NCBI GenBank assembly: GCA_963691705.1
Contig: OY829537.1
Location: 56,644,304 to 56,708,303, forward strand
Source of the DNA: Viola odorata
Lineage: Eukaryota > Streptophyta > Magnoliopsida > Malpighiales > Violaceae
Length of the DNA: 64,000 nucleotides
Reading direction: 5' to 3'
The notes under the pieces were generated by a model. It worked only from the letters and a program-made list of their open reading frames with translations, was not told where the DNA came from and ran no database searches. Position 1 is the stretch's first letter; each line of letters opens with the position of its first letter. Shown here in pieces: positions 40,901 to 51,430 of this stretch. The translations under genes were made by a program, and so were the position numbers.

Positions 40901-41682
40901 GTTGATTTCAGTAAGTGCCACCTTGGTCGCCGGCCATGGCGTCGGGGACATGATGAGGAAGAACAGAGTGGGTTTGGCGGGAAAGAAAGGAAAGAAAGGT
41001 GATGGGCTTGACTTTTGCAAAGCCCATTTATTTTAACTTAAATTTTGGATTAATTCCAAGCCCATTTTTTATTGTCCAAATTTAGAAAATGGGCCTAAGC
41101 CCGGCCCATTAGATTTTCGTATGTTAAAACGTCGCATTATTTTCGTGCATCATTTTCGTGTTTTATTTAAATGTTCGTATGGCATGTTTTTAAATTGTAT
41201 GCTTAAATCTTATGGTTGTTTAATATTTCGTATAAATGCTTGATTAATTATTTCGACTTGTTGTAATTCATTTAATTATTTATCTCAGTTGTTGTAATAA
41301 TTAGTTAATGCTTTAATTATTTCACTTGTAATAATTAGCAAGATTAATTATTCCGATCTGCAATTTGTAATAATTCGGGAGGTAATTAGTAAAAATCGTG
41401 TATGTTCGCTATACTTACGCTATTATTCTTCGTTGCTTATCGCTCGGGGCTCGTAAAAAATGGTAAGATTAACTTAAACTCTTTTATTTAATTTTTTATG
41501 CTTTGAATGAATGTCTTTTAGACACTCATGAACGAAATAAAGCGTGAAGGCCCAAGATGCTTGCAGAGATATATTTTTGACTGGTTACCTCTAAAACATG
41601 TCATGGATATAAGAGTTAATAGACACGATCGTGTATGTCATATAATTTCTAATGAACGCACAAGTTATCCACGATGTGATAA
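34970..41682. repeat. Divergent, deleted and rearranged satellite monomers
   Basis: Monomers 34970-36020, 36021-36914 (894 bp, deletion of the TAATTA-rich part joined near 36715-36730), 36915-37964, 37965-39035, 39036-40290 (1255 bp, internal duplication), 40291-40648 (358 bp) and 40649-41682. The 358-bp unit has lost about 700 bp; the join at 40561-40567 is AACATGT, present at both deletion ends in intact units. The 1255-bp unit repeats TTGTTGTAATAATTAGCTAG through GGTAAGATTAACTTAAACTC (about 39738-39895 and 39932-40088). Variation is much higher here than in 22241-34969. Confidence 0.85.
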
Positions 41683-44600
41683 AATGATGACATGCTCAAT
41701 TTAAGGAATTTTCAAAAACGTAGTTTTTTTCTTTTTCATGCTAAAACTTGCCTCACATGCTAAGTTTTCATGCCAATTTCATTTCCTTTGCTTCAATTTG
41801 CTTGTATGATATCTTGAGTAATTAATAGCAATATATGCAAATTAATTAGCTTGTTATTTCATGTGAAATTTGCCACTGTTAACGTTTAAAAAACTTGCTA
41901 TTTTTCGTGGATTTGAGTTGCTGCCATGCTTGGGGTTGATTTGGGGTTGATTTTAGTGAGTTCCAACATGTAAGTGTCATCTTGGTCGCCGATCATGGCG
42001 TCAGGGACGTGATGAGGAAGAAAAGAGTGGGTTTGGTGGGAAAGAAAGGAAAGAAAGGTGATGGGCTTGGCTTTTGCAAAGCCCCTTTATTTTAAGTTAA
42101 ATTTTGGATTAATTCCAAGCCCATTTTTTGTTGTCCAAATTTAGAAAATGGCCCTAAGCCCGGCCCATTAGATTTTCGTATGTTAAAACGTCGCATTATT
42201 TTTGTGCATCATTTTTGTGTTTTATTTAAATGTTCGTATGCCAGGTTTTTAAATTGTATGCTTAAATCTTATGGTTGTTTAATATTTCGTATAAATGCTT
42301 GATTAATTATTTTGACTTGTTGTAATTCGTTTAGTTATTTATCTCAGTTGTTGTAATAATTAGTTAATGCTTTAATTATTTCAGTTGTTGTAATAATTAG
42401 CTAGATTAATTATTCCGATCTCCAATTTGTAATAATTAAGGAGGTTATTACTAAAAATCGTGTATGTTCGCTATACTTACGCTATTATTGCTCGTTGCTC
42501 ATCGTTCGAGGCTCGTCAAAAATGGTAAGGTTAACTTAAACTCTTTTATTTGTTTTTTTATGCTTTGAATGAATGTCTTTTAGACACTCATGAACGAAAT
42601 AACGCGTGAAGGCCCAAGATGCTCGTGGGGATATATTTGTGATTGCTTACGTCTAAGTTTTCATGCCAATTTCATTTCCTTTGCTATAATTTGATTGTAT
42701 GATGTCTTGAGCAATTAATAGCAATATATGCATATTAATTAGCTTGTTATTTCATGTGAAATTTGCCACAGTTTTCCGTTTAAAAAACTTGCTATTTTTC
42801 GTGGATTTGAGTTGCTGCAAGGCGTGGGGTTGATTTGGGGTTGATTTCAGTGAGTTCTAACATGTAAGTGCCACCTTGGTCGCCGACAATGGCGTCGGGG
42901 ACGTGATGAGGTCGAACAGAGTGGGTTTGGCGGGAAAGAAAGGAAAGAAAGGTGATGGGCTTGGCTTTTGCAAAGCCCATTTATTTTAACTTAAATTTTG
43001 GATTAATTCCAAGCCCATTTTTTATTGTCCAAATTTAGAAAATGGGCCTAAGCCCGACCCATTAGATTTTCGTATGTTAAAACGTCGCATTATTTTGGTG
43101 TATCATTTTCGTGTTTTATTTAAATGTTCGTATGGCATGTTTTTAAATTGTATGCTTAAATCTTATGGTTGTTTAATATTTCGTATAAATGCTTGATTAA
43201 TGATTTTGACTTGTTGTAATTCTTTAAGTTATTTATCTCAGTTGTTGTAATAATTAGTTAATACTTTAATTATTTCACTTGTTGTAATAATTAGCTAGAT
43301 TAATTATTCCGATCTCCAATTTGTAATAATTAGGGAGGTTATTACTAAAAATCGTGTATGTTCGCTATACTTACGCTATTATTGCTCGTTGCTCATCGTT
43401 CGAGGCTCGTCAAAAATGGTAAGGTTAACTTAAACTCTTTTATTTGTTTTTTTATGCTTTGAATGAATGTCTTTTAGACACTCATGAACGAAATAACGCG
43501 TGAAGGCCCAAGATGCTCGTGGGGATATATTTGTGATTGCTTACGTCTAAGTTTTCATGCCAATTTCATTTCCTTTGCTATAATTTGATTGTATGATGTC
43601 TTGAGCAATTAATAGCAATATATGCATATTAATTAGCTTGTTATTTCATGTGAAATTTGCGACAGTTTTCCGTTTAAAAAACTTGCTATTTTTCGTGGAT
43701 TTGAGTTGCTGCCAGGCGTGGGGTTGATTTGGGGTTGATTTCAGTGAGTTCTAACATGTAAGTGCCACCTTGGTCGCCGACAATGGCGTCGGGGACGTGA
43801 TGAGGTCGAACAGAGTGGGTTTGGCGGGAAAGAAAGGAAAGAAAGGTGATGGGCTTGGCTTTTGCAAAGCCCATTTATTTTAACTTAAATTTTGGATTAA
43901 TTCCAAGCCCATTTTTTATTGTCCAAATTTAGAAAATGGGCCTAAGCCCGACCCATTAGATTTTCGTATGTTAAAACGTCGCATTATTTTGGTGTATCAT
44001 TTTCGTGTTTTATTTAAATGTTCGTATGGCATGTTTTTAAATTGTATGCTTAAATCTTATGGTTGTTTAATATTTCGTATAAATGCTTGATTAATGATTT
44101 TGACTTGTTGTAATTCTTTAAGTTATTTATCTCAGTTGTTGTAATAATTAGTTAATACTTTAATTATTTCACTTCTTGTAATAATTAGCTAGATTAATTA
44201 TTCCGATCTCCAATTTGTAATAATTAGGGAGGTTATTACTAAAAATCGTGTATGTTCGCTATACTTACGCTATTATTGCTCGTTGCTCATCGTTCGAGGC
44301 TCGTCAAAAATGGTAAGGTTAACTTAAACTCTTTTATTTATTTTTTTATGCTTTGAATGAATGTCTTTTAGACACTCATGAACGAAATAACGCGTGAAGG
44401 CCCAAGATGCTCGTGGGGATATATTTGTGACTGCTTACGTCTAAGTTTTCATGCCAATTTCATTTCCTTTGCTATAATTTGATTGTATGATGTCTTGAGC
44501 AATTAATAGCAATATATGCATATTAATTAGCTCGTTATTTCATGTGAAATTTGCCACTGTTTTCCGTTTAAAAAACTTGCTATTTTTCGTGGATTTGAGT

Positions 44601-45426
44601 TGCTGCCAGGCGTGGGGTTGATTTGGGGTTGATTTCAGTGAGTTCTAACATGTAAGTGCCACCTTGGTCGCCGACAATGGCGTCGGGGACGTGATGAGGA
44701 AGAACAGAGTGGGTTTGGCGGGAAAGAAAGGAAAGAAAGGTGATGGGCTTGGCTTTTGCAAAGCCCATTTATTTTAACTTAAATTTTGGATTAATTCCAA
44801 GCCCATTTTTTATTGTCCAAATTTAGAAAATGGGCCTAAGCCCGGCCCATTAGATTTTCGTATGTTAAAACGTCGCATTATTTTGGTGCATCATTTTCGT
44901 GTTTTATTTAAATGTTCGTATGGCATGTTTTTAAATTGTATGCTTAAATCTTATGGTTGTTTAATATTTCGTATAAATGCTTGATTAATGATTTTGACTT
45001 GTTGTAATTCTTTAAGTTATTTATCTCAGTTGTTGTAATAATTAGTTAATACTTTAATTATTTCACTTGTTGTAATAATTAGCTAGATTAATTATTCCGA
45101 TCTCCAATTTGTAATAATTAGGGAGCTAATTAGTAAAAATCGTGTATGTTCGCTATACTTACGCTATTATTGCTCGTTGCTCATCGTTCGAGGCTCGTCC
45201 AAAATGGTAAGATTAACTTAAACTCTTTTATTTATTTTTTTATACTTTGAATGAATGTCTTTTAGACACTCATGAACGAAATAAAGCGTGAAGGCCCAAG
45301 ATGCTCGTAGGGATATATTTGTGACTGCTTACGTCTAAAACATGTCATGGATATAAGAGTTAATAGACACGATCGTGTATGTCATATAATTTCTAATGAA
45401 CGCACAAGTTATCCGCGATGTGATAA
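41683..45426. repeat. Amplified 894-bp deletion variant of the satellite
   Basis: Units 41683-42656, 42657-43550 (894 bp), 43551-44444 (894 bp) and 44445-45426. At the three joins (42657, 43551, 44445) TTACGTCTAA runs straight into GTTTTCATGCC, removing about 170 bp that include the phasing motif. Intact units have CTAA at both deletion ends, so the join looks like a 4-bp microhomology event. The two 894-bp units are nearly identical, including GAGGTCGAACAGAG at about 42907 and 43801, so the deletion preceded local amplification. Confidence 0.88.
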
Positions 45427-48193
45427 AATGATGACATGCTCAATTTAAAGAATGTTAAAGAATGTAGTTTTTTCTTTTTCATGCTAAAACTTGCCTCACA
45501 TGCTAAGTTTTCATGCCAATTTCATTTCCTTTGCTATAATTTGATTTTATGATGTCTTGAGTAATTAATAGCAATATATGCATATTAATTAGCTTGTTAT
45601 TTCATGTGATATTTTCCACTATTTTTGTTCAAAAAACTTGCTATTTTTTTATGGATTTGTGTTGCTGCCATGCTTGGGGTTGATTTGAGTGAGTTCTAGC
45701 ATGTTAGTGCCACCTCGGTCGCCGGCCATGGAGCCGGCGACATGATGAGGAAGAAGAGAGTGGGTTTGGCGGGAAAGAAAGGAAAGAAAGGTGATGGGCT
45801 TGGCTTTTGCGAAACCCATTTGTGTTAACTTAAATTTTGGATTAATTCCAAGCCCATTTTTTGTTGCCCAAATTTAGAAAATGGGCCTAAGCCCGGCCCA
45901 TTAGATTTTCGTATGTTAAAACGTCGCATCATTTTCGTGTTTTATTTAAATGTTCGTATGCCATGTTTATTAAATTGTATGCTTAAATCTTATGGTTGTT
46001 TAATATTTCGTATAAATGCTTGATTAATTATTTCGACTTGTTGTAATTCTTTTAATTATTTATGTCTGTTGTTGTAATAATTAGTTAATGCTTTAATTAT
46101 TTCACTTGTTGTAATAATTAGCTAGATTAATTATTCTGATCTGCAATTTGTAATAATTAGGGAGGTAATTAGTAAAAATCGTGTATGATCGCTATACTTA
46201 CGCTATTATTGTTCGTTGCTCATAGTTCGGGGCTCGTCAAAAACGGTAAGATTAACTTAAAATCTTTTATTTATTTTTTTATGCTTTGAATGAATGTCTT
46301 TTAGACACTCATGAACGAAATAAAGCGTGAAGGCCCAAGATGCTCGCAGAAATATATTTGTGACTGCTTACATCTAAAACATGTCATGGATATAAGAGTT
46401 AATAGACACGATCGTATATGTCATATAATTTTTAATGAACGCACAAGTTATCCGCGATGTGATAAAATGATGACATGCTCAATTTAAGGAATGTTCAAAA
46501 ACGTAGTTTTTTTCTTTTACATGCTAAAACTTGCCTCACATGCTAAGTTTTCATGCTAATTTCATTTCCTTTGCTTCAATTTGATTGTATGATATCTTGA
46601 GTAATTAATAGCAATATATGCAAATTAATTAGCTTGTTATTTCATGTGAAATTTTCCACTGTTTCCGTTTAAAAAACTTGCTAATTTTTGTGGATTTTAG
46701 TTGCTGCCATGCTTGGGGTTGATTTGGGGTTGATTTGCGTGAGTTCTAACATGTAAGTGTCACCTTGGTCGCCGACCATGGCGTCGGGGACGTGATGAGG
46801 AAGAAGAGAGTGGGTTTGGTGGGAAAGAAAGGAAAGAAAGGTGATGGGCCTATGATACGATCCAGCCCATCGTCGCACAAGCCCAGCAGCAGCAGCCTCC
46901 TTTCCATGCCCAGCCCACTGTCGCACGCAGCAAGCAGCAGCCAAGCTGCCTCGCAAGCGACGTCGTCCAACAGCCCACGTAGCCTCCCAAGCAGCATCGC
47001 CCCACGTCCACGCACGACCGCATGACGCGGCCCACTAGCGCCTTCACGGCCCACTCGCCCATCAATCCACACAATTCGGCAAAAGCTTTGCAATTCGGCA
47101 AAAGCATTTTTTTAAAGCTTGGATTTCTAAGCTATAAATAGATGTGTTTATTTTCCTTTAAAACTTGCTTTTCTATCTTTGATAATTATCATGCTTTAAG
47201 CCAATTTTAGTGTAATTAATTCTTGTAATTTCTTGCTTTCTTTCCCTAAATTTCTTGTAAACTTTCGATCTTAAGCTAGCAAATTCATTGCAAGTTTGAG
47301 TTCGATATTTCAAGTCTATTCAATATAGAAAGGTTGCTCGTTCTTCGTTAACGAGAGGGTTTTCTTGAATTTACTTGTTCATATTATCATCCATATTTCA
47401 CTTCTAACATTCCCGATTCAAGAACCATTAATCTTGAATTACAATTCCCTTATTTTTCCATACACCTTTCTAAAATTCATACATCTTGCCATTACAAATT
47501 CCCGCTGCGCCTAACCCTTGAAGTCATCAATCCTTCATCCATCAATCATCCGAGCCATCCCCAATCGAGACTAGTTCCTTGCAATTCAACATCGAAGGAT
47601 CCTAACAGCTTGGCTTTTGCAAAGCCCATTTATTTTAACTTAAATTTTGGATTAATTCCAAGCCCATTTTTTGTTGTCTAAATTTAGAAAATGGGCCTAA
47701 GCCCGACCCATTAGATTTTCATATGTTAAAACGTCGCATTATTTTGGTGCATCATTTTCGTGTTTTATTTAAATGTTCGTATGCCATGTTTTTAAATTGT
47801 ATGCTTAAATCTTATGGTTGTTTAATATTTCGTATAAATGTTTGATTAATTATTTTGACTTGTTGTAATTCTTTTAATTATTTATGTCAGTTGTTGTAAT
47901 AATTAGTTAATGCTTTAATTATTTCACTTGTTGTAATAATTAGCTAGATTAATTATTCTGATCTCCAATTTGTAATAATTTGGGAGGGAATTAGTAAAAA
48001 TCGTGTATGTTAGCTATACTTACGCTATTATTGCTCGTTGCTCATCGTTCCGGGCTCGTCAAAAACGGTAAGATTAACTTAAACTCTTTTATTTATTTTT
48101 TTATGCTTTGAATGAATGTCTTTTAGACACTTATGAATGAAATAAAGCGTGAAGGCCCAAGATGCTCGCAGGGATATATTTGTGACTGCTTAC
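45427..48193. repeat. Last satellite monomers, interrupted by a solo LTR and truncated by a retrotransposon
   Basis: Monomer 45427-46465, then a monomer starting at 46466 that is split by a 755-bp insertion (46853-47607), resumes with CTTGGCTTTTGC at 47609 and stops after GACTGCTTAC at 48193. Intact units continue from that point with GTCTAAAACATG. The right edge of the visible array is therefore an insertion site, not necessarily the natural end of the array. Confidence 0.88.
46853..47607 (+). mobile_element. Probable solo LTR (755 bp) inserted in a satellite monomer
   Basis: Non-satellite sequence begins TGATACGATCC and ends GGATCCTAACA; the ends are inverted repeats at 9 of 11 positions with TG...CA termini. 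Flanks are GCCTA (46848-46852) and GCTTG (47608-47612). The second is the normal satellite sequence; the first differs by two transitions, so this would be a 5-bp target duplication with later mutation. A TATAAATA box at 47133-47140 sets the orientation. No gag, pol or primer-binding site lies within, hence solo LTR. A direct repeat of CAATTCGGCAAAAGC lies at 47072-47105. Frames of 85-115 codons here run on both strands and match nothing I recognise. Family unknown. Confidence 0.7.
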
Positions 48194-48388
48194 TGATAAC
48201 TATCGATACCATAGAACCGACATCTCGATTACCCCGACGGGTGACCCGGACAGCCTACTGTACCTGTCGCGGGAGACGAGATCCTGTTCTTACCGCCCCT
48301 AGCCTGGTGGCCAACCCTGGGATGGTCGACATCAGCGGGGGGCTCTCATGCGACATCCGCGCGGCGGCATCCCATCCTAGGTCATCCC

Positions 48389-48426
48389 TGATGTCACTCC
48401 GCATGACATCATCCTGCGTGACGTCA
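48389..48426 (+). promoter_or_regulatory. Three phased bZIP-type sites in the LTR
   Basis: TGATGTCA at 48389-48396, TGACATCA at 48404-48411 and TGACGTCA at 48419-48426. Start-to-start spacing is exactly 15 bp, and the array ends about 90 bp upstream of the TATA box. TGACGTCA is the classic palindromic core bound by plant bZIP (TGA/CREB-like) factors; the other two differ by one base. An enhancer role in element transcription is inferred. Confidence 0.6.
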
Positions 48427-48513
48427 CTCTATGGCACTCCAGGGACACATATCACTCCAACGACATCTACCAGGGACTATTCCTACCCCTGTCGGTACAC
48501 TCTTCCCTTTGTC

Positions 48514-48520
48514 TATAAAT
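48514..48520 (+). promoter_or_regulatory. TATA box of the 5' LTR
   Basis: TATAAAT within GTCTATAAATACCCTCACC, about 210 bp before the LTR end. Transcription would be expected to start roughly 25-35 bp downstream, giving an R region within the LTR. Confidence 0.75.
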
Positions 48521-48727
48521 ACCCTCACCTTTTCAGACAAGAGGATAAGCTTAAGATAGCGTACTGAATCCCTGCCACTTTTACTACTCACACTGACTTT
48601 GGCATCGGAGTGTTTACGCCGGAGACCCCCTCCGGCGCATTGCAGGTGACGAAGGCTCCCAGTACAATGTTCCCGACCGCCCCAGATCAAGCCAATCCTG
48701 CTCAGTATCCCTCGGACTCTTATCAAA

Positions 48728-48746
48728 TGGTGCTTTCATTGAGAGC
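48728..48746 (+). other. Primer-binding-site-like sequence
   Basis: TGGTGCTTTCATTGAGAGC begins 2 bp after the LTR end and starts with TGG, complementary to the CCA end of a tRNA. This sequence is common just inside the 5' LTR of plant gypsy elements. I do not assign the tRNA. A short leader of about 70 bp separates it from the gag start. Confidence 0.7.
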
Positions 48747-48814
48747 TTTGGTTGATTAAGTGAGTTTTCCTTAGTAACCAAGCTCTGTTTTTTCTTTCTG
48801 AGAGTCGAAGGATC

Positions 48815-51430
48815 ATGGCTTCGAATTCAGATTCCACCCCCCCTCATACTCGTGGAGGTCACACGCGTAGGACACTTTTTTCCACGTCTTCGTCCAGTAC
48901 GTATGTCACATCACCTGAAACCTCCTCTGCGCAGACAAACTTTCTTTTCGGACTGACAGCTGGCACATCGTTTTCTCAACCGGGTACCCCATTTTCCCAA
49001 ACGAGTACTCCGTTTTTGCAAATGGGTTCCCTTGTTTCCTCAATGGGCGCCCCATTTTCTTACGTGGGCGGATCCAGTCACTCCGTCCCTCCACTTGTAA
49101 GTTCTGGGAGGGATAACCTCGCTACCCCCTCGATAAGCTCGATGTTAGCTCTTCATGCCCACTTGGATTATTTGATCGGGATGGCAGCAGGCCCTACTTC
49201 TAGTACCGCGCCATCAGGTGTGCCTCCTCGAGTTATTTTTACTCCATCTATCGTCGCTGATCGACCAGTTCCGCCTCAACGCCAGATGAGTGTCCCTCTG
49301 ACCTCACCTGCGATAAGCACGCCATTCGGCTTCGCGCAACTGGCAGGCGGACAGGAGGAGCACTACATACCGCGGATACTGCGGATTCCTGTCTCTCAAG
49401 TAGAGCGGCCGCTAGATGAATACGGAGAGCGTTGGGATGGCAGAAGAGAGGGAGTCGGTAGAGAGGTATCTATGGAGCGGAGTGAGAGATCAGGCAGTAG
49501 GAGGCGTCGATCCCGTTCGCCCAGGAGTCGCAGCCGGTCTCTCCGGCAGCATCGCACCCCGGAGCCTCGAGGGCACAGGCAACACCTGGACGCGTCCCCT
49601 CCTCGTCATGATCGTGAGATCTTGGATGACACCGCTGGTCATCCTTTCACCCACCGTATAAGGCACCACAGGGTCGGCCGACGTGTCAAGCTCCCTACGG
49701 ACTCGTACGACGGCACCAGAGACCCCATTTCACATCTCAACAAGGTGAAGGACTTCGTTCAGTTTCAGACGTACAGCGACGCGGCGTTGTGTCAGATATT
49801 CATCATGACATTGTCAGGAGTGGCTCGCCTCTGGTTTGAAGGGCTTCCCGCTCGATCAATTGACAATTTCCAGCAACTAGAGGCCAAGTTTAAGAGCCGC
49901 TTCAGCATAGCTATCCCTATTCGGAAATCCGTGGTAGCCTTATTTGATATATGTAGAAAGCCAGAAGAGTCTTTGAATAGTTATCTGGGTCGCTTTGATA
50001 CGGAAATGTCGTTGACCCCCGGTATCACTATTGATTTTGCTATAGAAGCTTTGAAGCGGAATTGTGGATATGGGAAGCTGAGAGATACGTTGATGGTGGA
50101 CCCCCCAACGACCTTAGATGCGTTAAGGTTGAAGGCCTACAATTATGCGAGAATGGAAGAGAAGGAGTATAGAAGCAGAATGCGAGATACGCCCCAGAGC
50201 GCCTCTCCCGCTCCTGCGGCTCAAGCTAGTATGGCCCACGATACCCGTCCAGGTGATGAGTACACCCAGCTGAAAGATTACATTCCCAAGGCGTCGAGCC
50301 GCCAGAAGGGTAACTTCTCTAGAGGAAGGGGCGGCGATCTTAATCTTCAGCGACAGGGGGATCCCCCTAAGGGTCGAACATACAATCCCGACCTTCCTCC
50401 TCTTACACTCCCACGAGCGGAAATCTTAGCCATCATTCAGCAGCGGAACCTGCCGATTCGCTATCCCGCCCCTGTGAAGCCAGGGGTGGTCATGGGAAGA
50501 AGGGAAAACACTTTTTGTAAATTCCATAAGGTTAAGGGGCATTCTACAGAGGCATACAGGGAGTTAAAGTTGGCAATAAAGCGACTGTTGGAAGAAGGGT
50601 ACCTTGGAGAGTTTGCCACTCGAATGAGAGAAGAAACCAGGAGCGACCCTCCGCGCGGAGCACTAGGCGACCGTCAATTGCCTCCTCCCCTTGGGAGCGG
50701 CGGAACTTCTGGCACAAGGGGGAAAGAGTTGCTGATGATGCATGATGAGGATATTCCCATCATCAACATTATTGCTGGTGGTGCGTCGTTCCTAGACGAG
50801 ATTACCCCAACAACGCTCCTGATAGGAGAGAAGCAAAAACGGGAAGGTCAGCCGATAAAAAAAGGAGCGATTGATGCGCTGGACAGAATGGTAATATCTT
50901 TTTCGGAAGAGGATGAGAAGGGCGTCGTCTTCCCTCATAATGATGCGTTAGTAGTCACACCGGTTATTGGGAGCCATGGGGTGCGAAGGACCCTCATTGA
51001 TAACAGCAGTGCGGTAAATCTATTCTCGTTGGAAGCATATAATCTCATGAAACGCCCTGCCAACGAACTGGCGCCCTGCAAGAAACCAATTATTGGAGTG
51101 GACGGCATCCCTATACCTGTAATTAGAATCACAGCGCTGCCTATGTATTTCAGAGAAGACGCGTCGAAACGATCAGAAGAATTGATGTTCTTGGTCGTAG
51201 ATCGCATCCTACCGTATAATGCCATTCTAGGGTGGCCATTCCTCAATCGTTTTGGGGCCGCGGTATCTCAGAAACATCTCAGGATGAAATACCCCTCGTG
51301 GGAAGGGGTAGTATCGATCAAGGGCGACCAAAAGCTAGCCGTCGAGTGCTACTCGCTCATGATTCAAAAAAGCTATGATCAATATGTGTGTGTGGCAGTG
51401 GACCCCTACGAGCAAAGGGATGAAAGGTGA
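48815..51430 (+). pseudogene. Gag-protease part of the Tat-like polyprotein
   Basis: 871 codons from the first ATG after the leader. Residues 1-220 are Ser/Thr/Pro-rich with repeated TPFSQ-like motifs; about 223-250 is an Arg/Ser stretch (RRRRSRSPRSRSRS) likely to bind RNA. About 290-450 is the Retrotrans_gag capsid domain (DPISHLNKVKDFVQF, ARLWFEGLP). A zinc-knuckle-like motif starts at C568 (CKFHKVKGH) but its last ligand is Tyr581 instead of Cys. The protease active site is near D729 (LIDNSSAVNLF); the family pattern has Asp-x-Gly, and here Ser731 replaces the Gly. The TGA at 51428-51430 lies in the same frame as the downstream pol, so it is either the natural end of gag-pro or a decay stop; similar stops downstream favour decay. 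Confidence 0.85.

Larger units (their letters stand above)
1..48193. repeat. Satellite array, ~1.02-1.07 kb monomer, about 45 units
   Basis: Tandem head-to-tail copies of one AT-rich unit. I phased monomers on the recurring AATGATGACATGCTCAATTT; it recurs at 1, 1041, 2103, 3127, 4179, 5219, 6281, 7305, 8368, 9392, 10443, 11626, 12678, 13749, 14821, 15875, 16947, 17998, 19050, 20114, 21178, 22241 and onward to 46466. Each monomer has a strongly conserved block (CACTCATGAACGAAATAAAG to the phasing motif), a TAATTA-rich part with internal copies of TTGTTGTAATAATTAG, and a G-rich part (GTGATGAGGAAGAAG to AAGCCCATT). Unit length is far above the 150-180 bp typical of plant centromeric satellites. 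I do not recognise the family. The array starts before the window and is broken at its right end by a retrotransposon, so its true limits are unseen. Confidence 0.97.
48194..48725 (+). repeat. 5' LTR of the Tat-like element (532 bp)
   Basis: It starts TGATAACTATCG directly after satellite sequence and ends CTCTTATCA; the terminal 6-bp inverted repeat TGATAA/TTATCA is perfect and includes the canonical TG...CA. The primer-binding-like sequence follows 2 bp later. It carries a TATA box at 48514-48520 and an upstream array of three TGAYRTCA sites. Sequence before 48194 is satellite (ending CTTAC at 48189-48193), which should be the 5-bp target site repeated after the missing 3' LTR. Confidence 0.88.

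Noticed and set aside
46681..47107. Frames of 85-115 codons on both strands across the solo LTR
   Set aside because: They straddle the satellite/LTR boundary and arise from GC-rich low-complexity sequence (CAGCAGCAG); no motif.
1..48193. Ribosomal intergenic spacer or centromeric satellite identity
   Set aside because: No rRNA sequence is present, and the monomer is about 1.05 kb rather than 150-180 bp. A centromeric location cannot be ruled out, but nothing in the sequence shows it.
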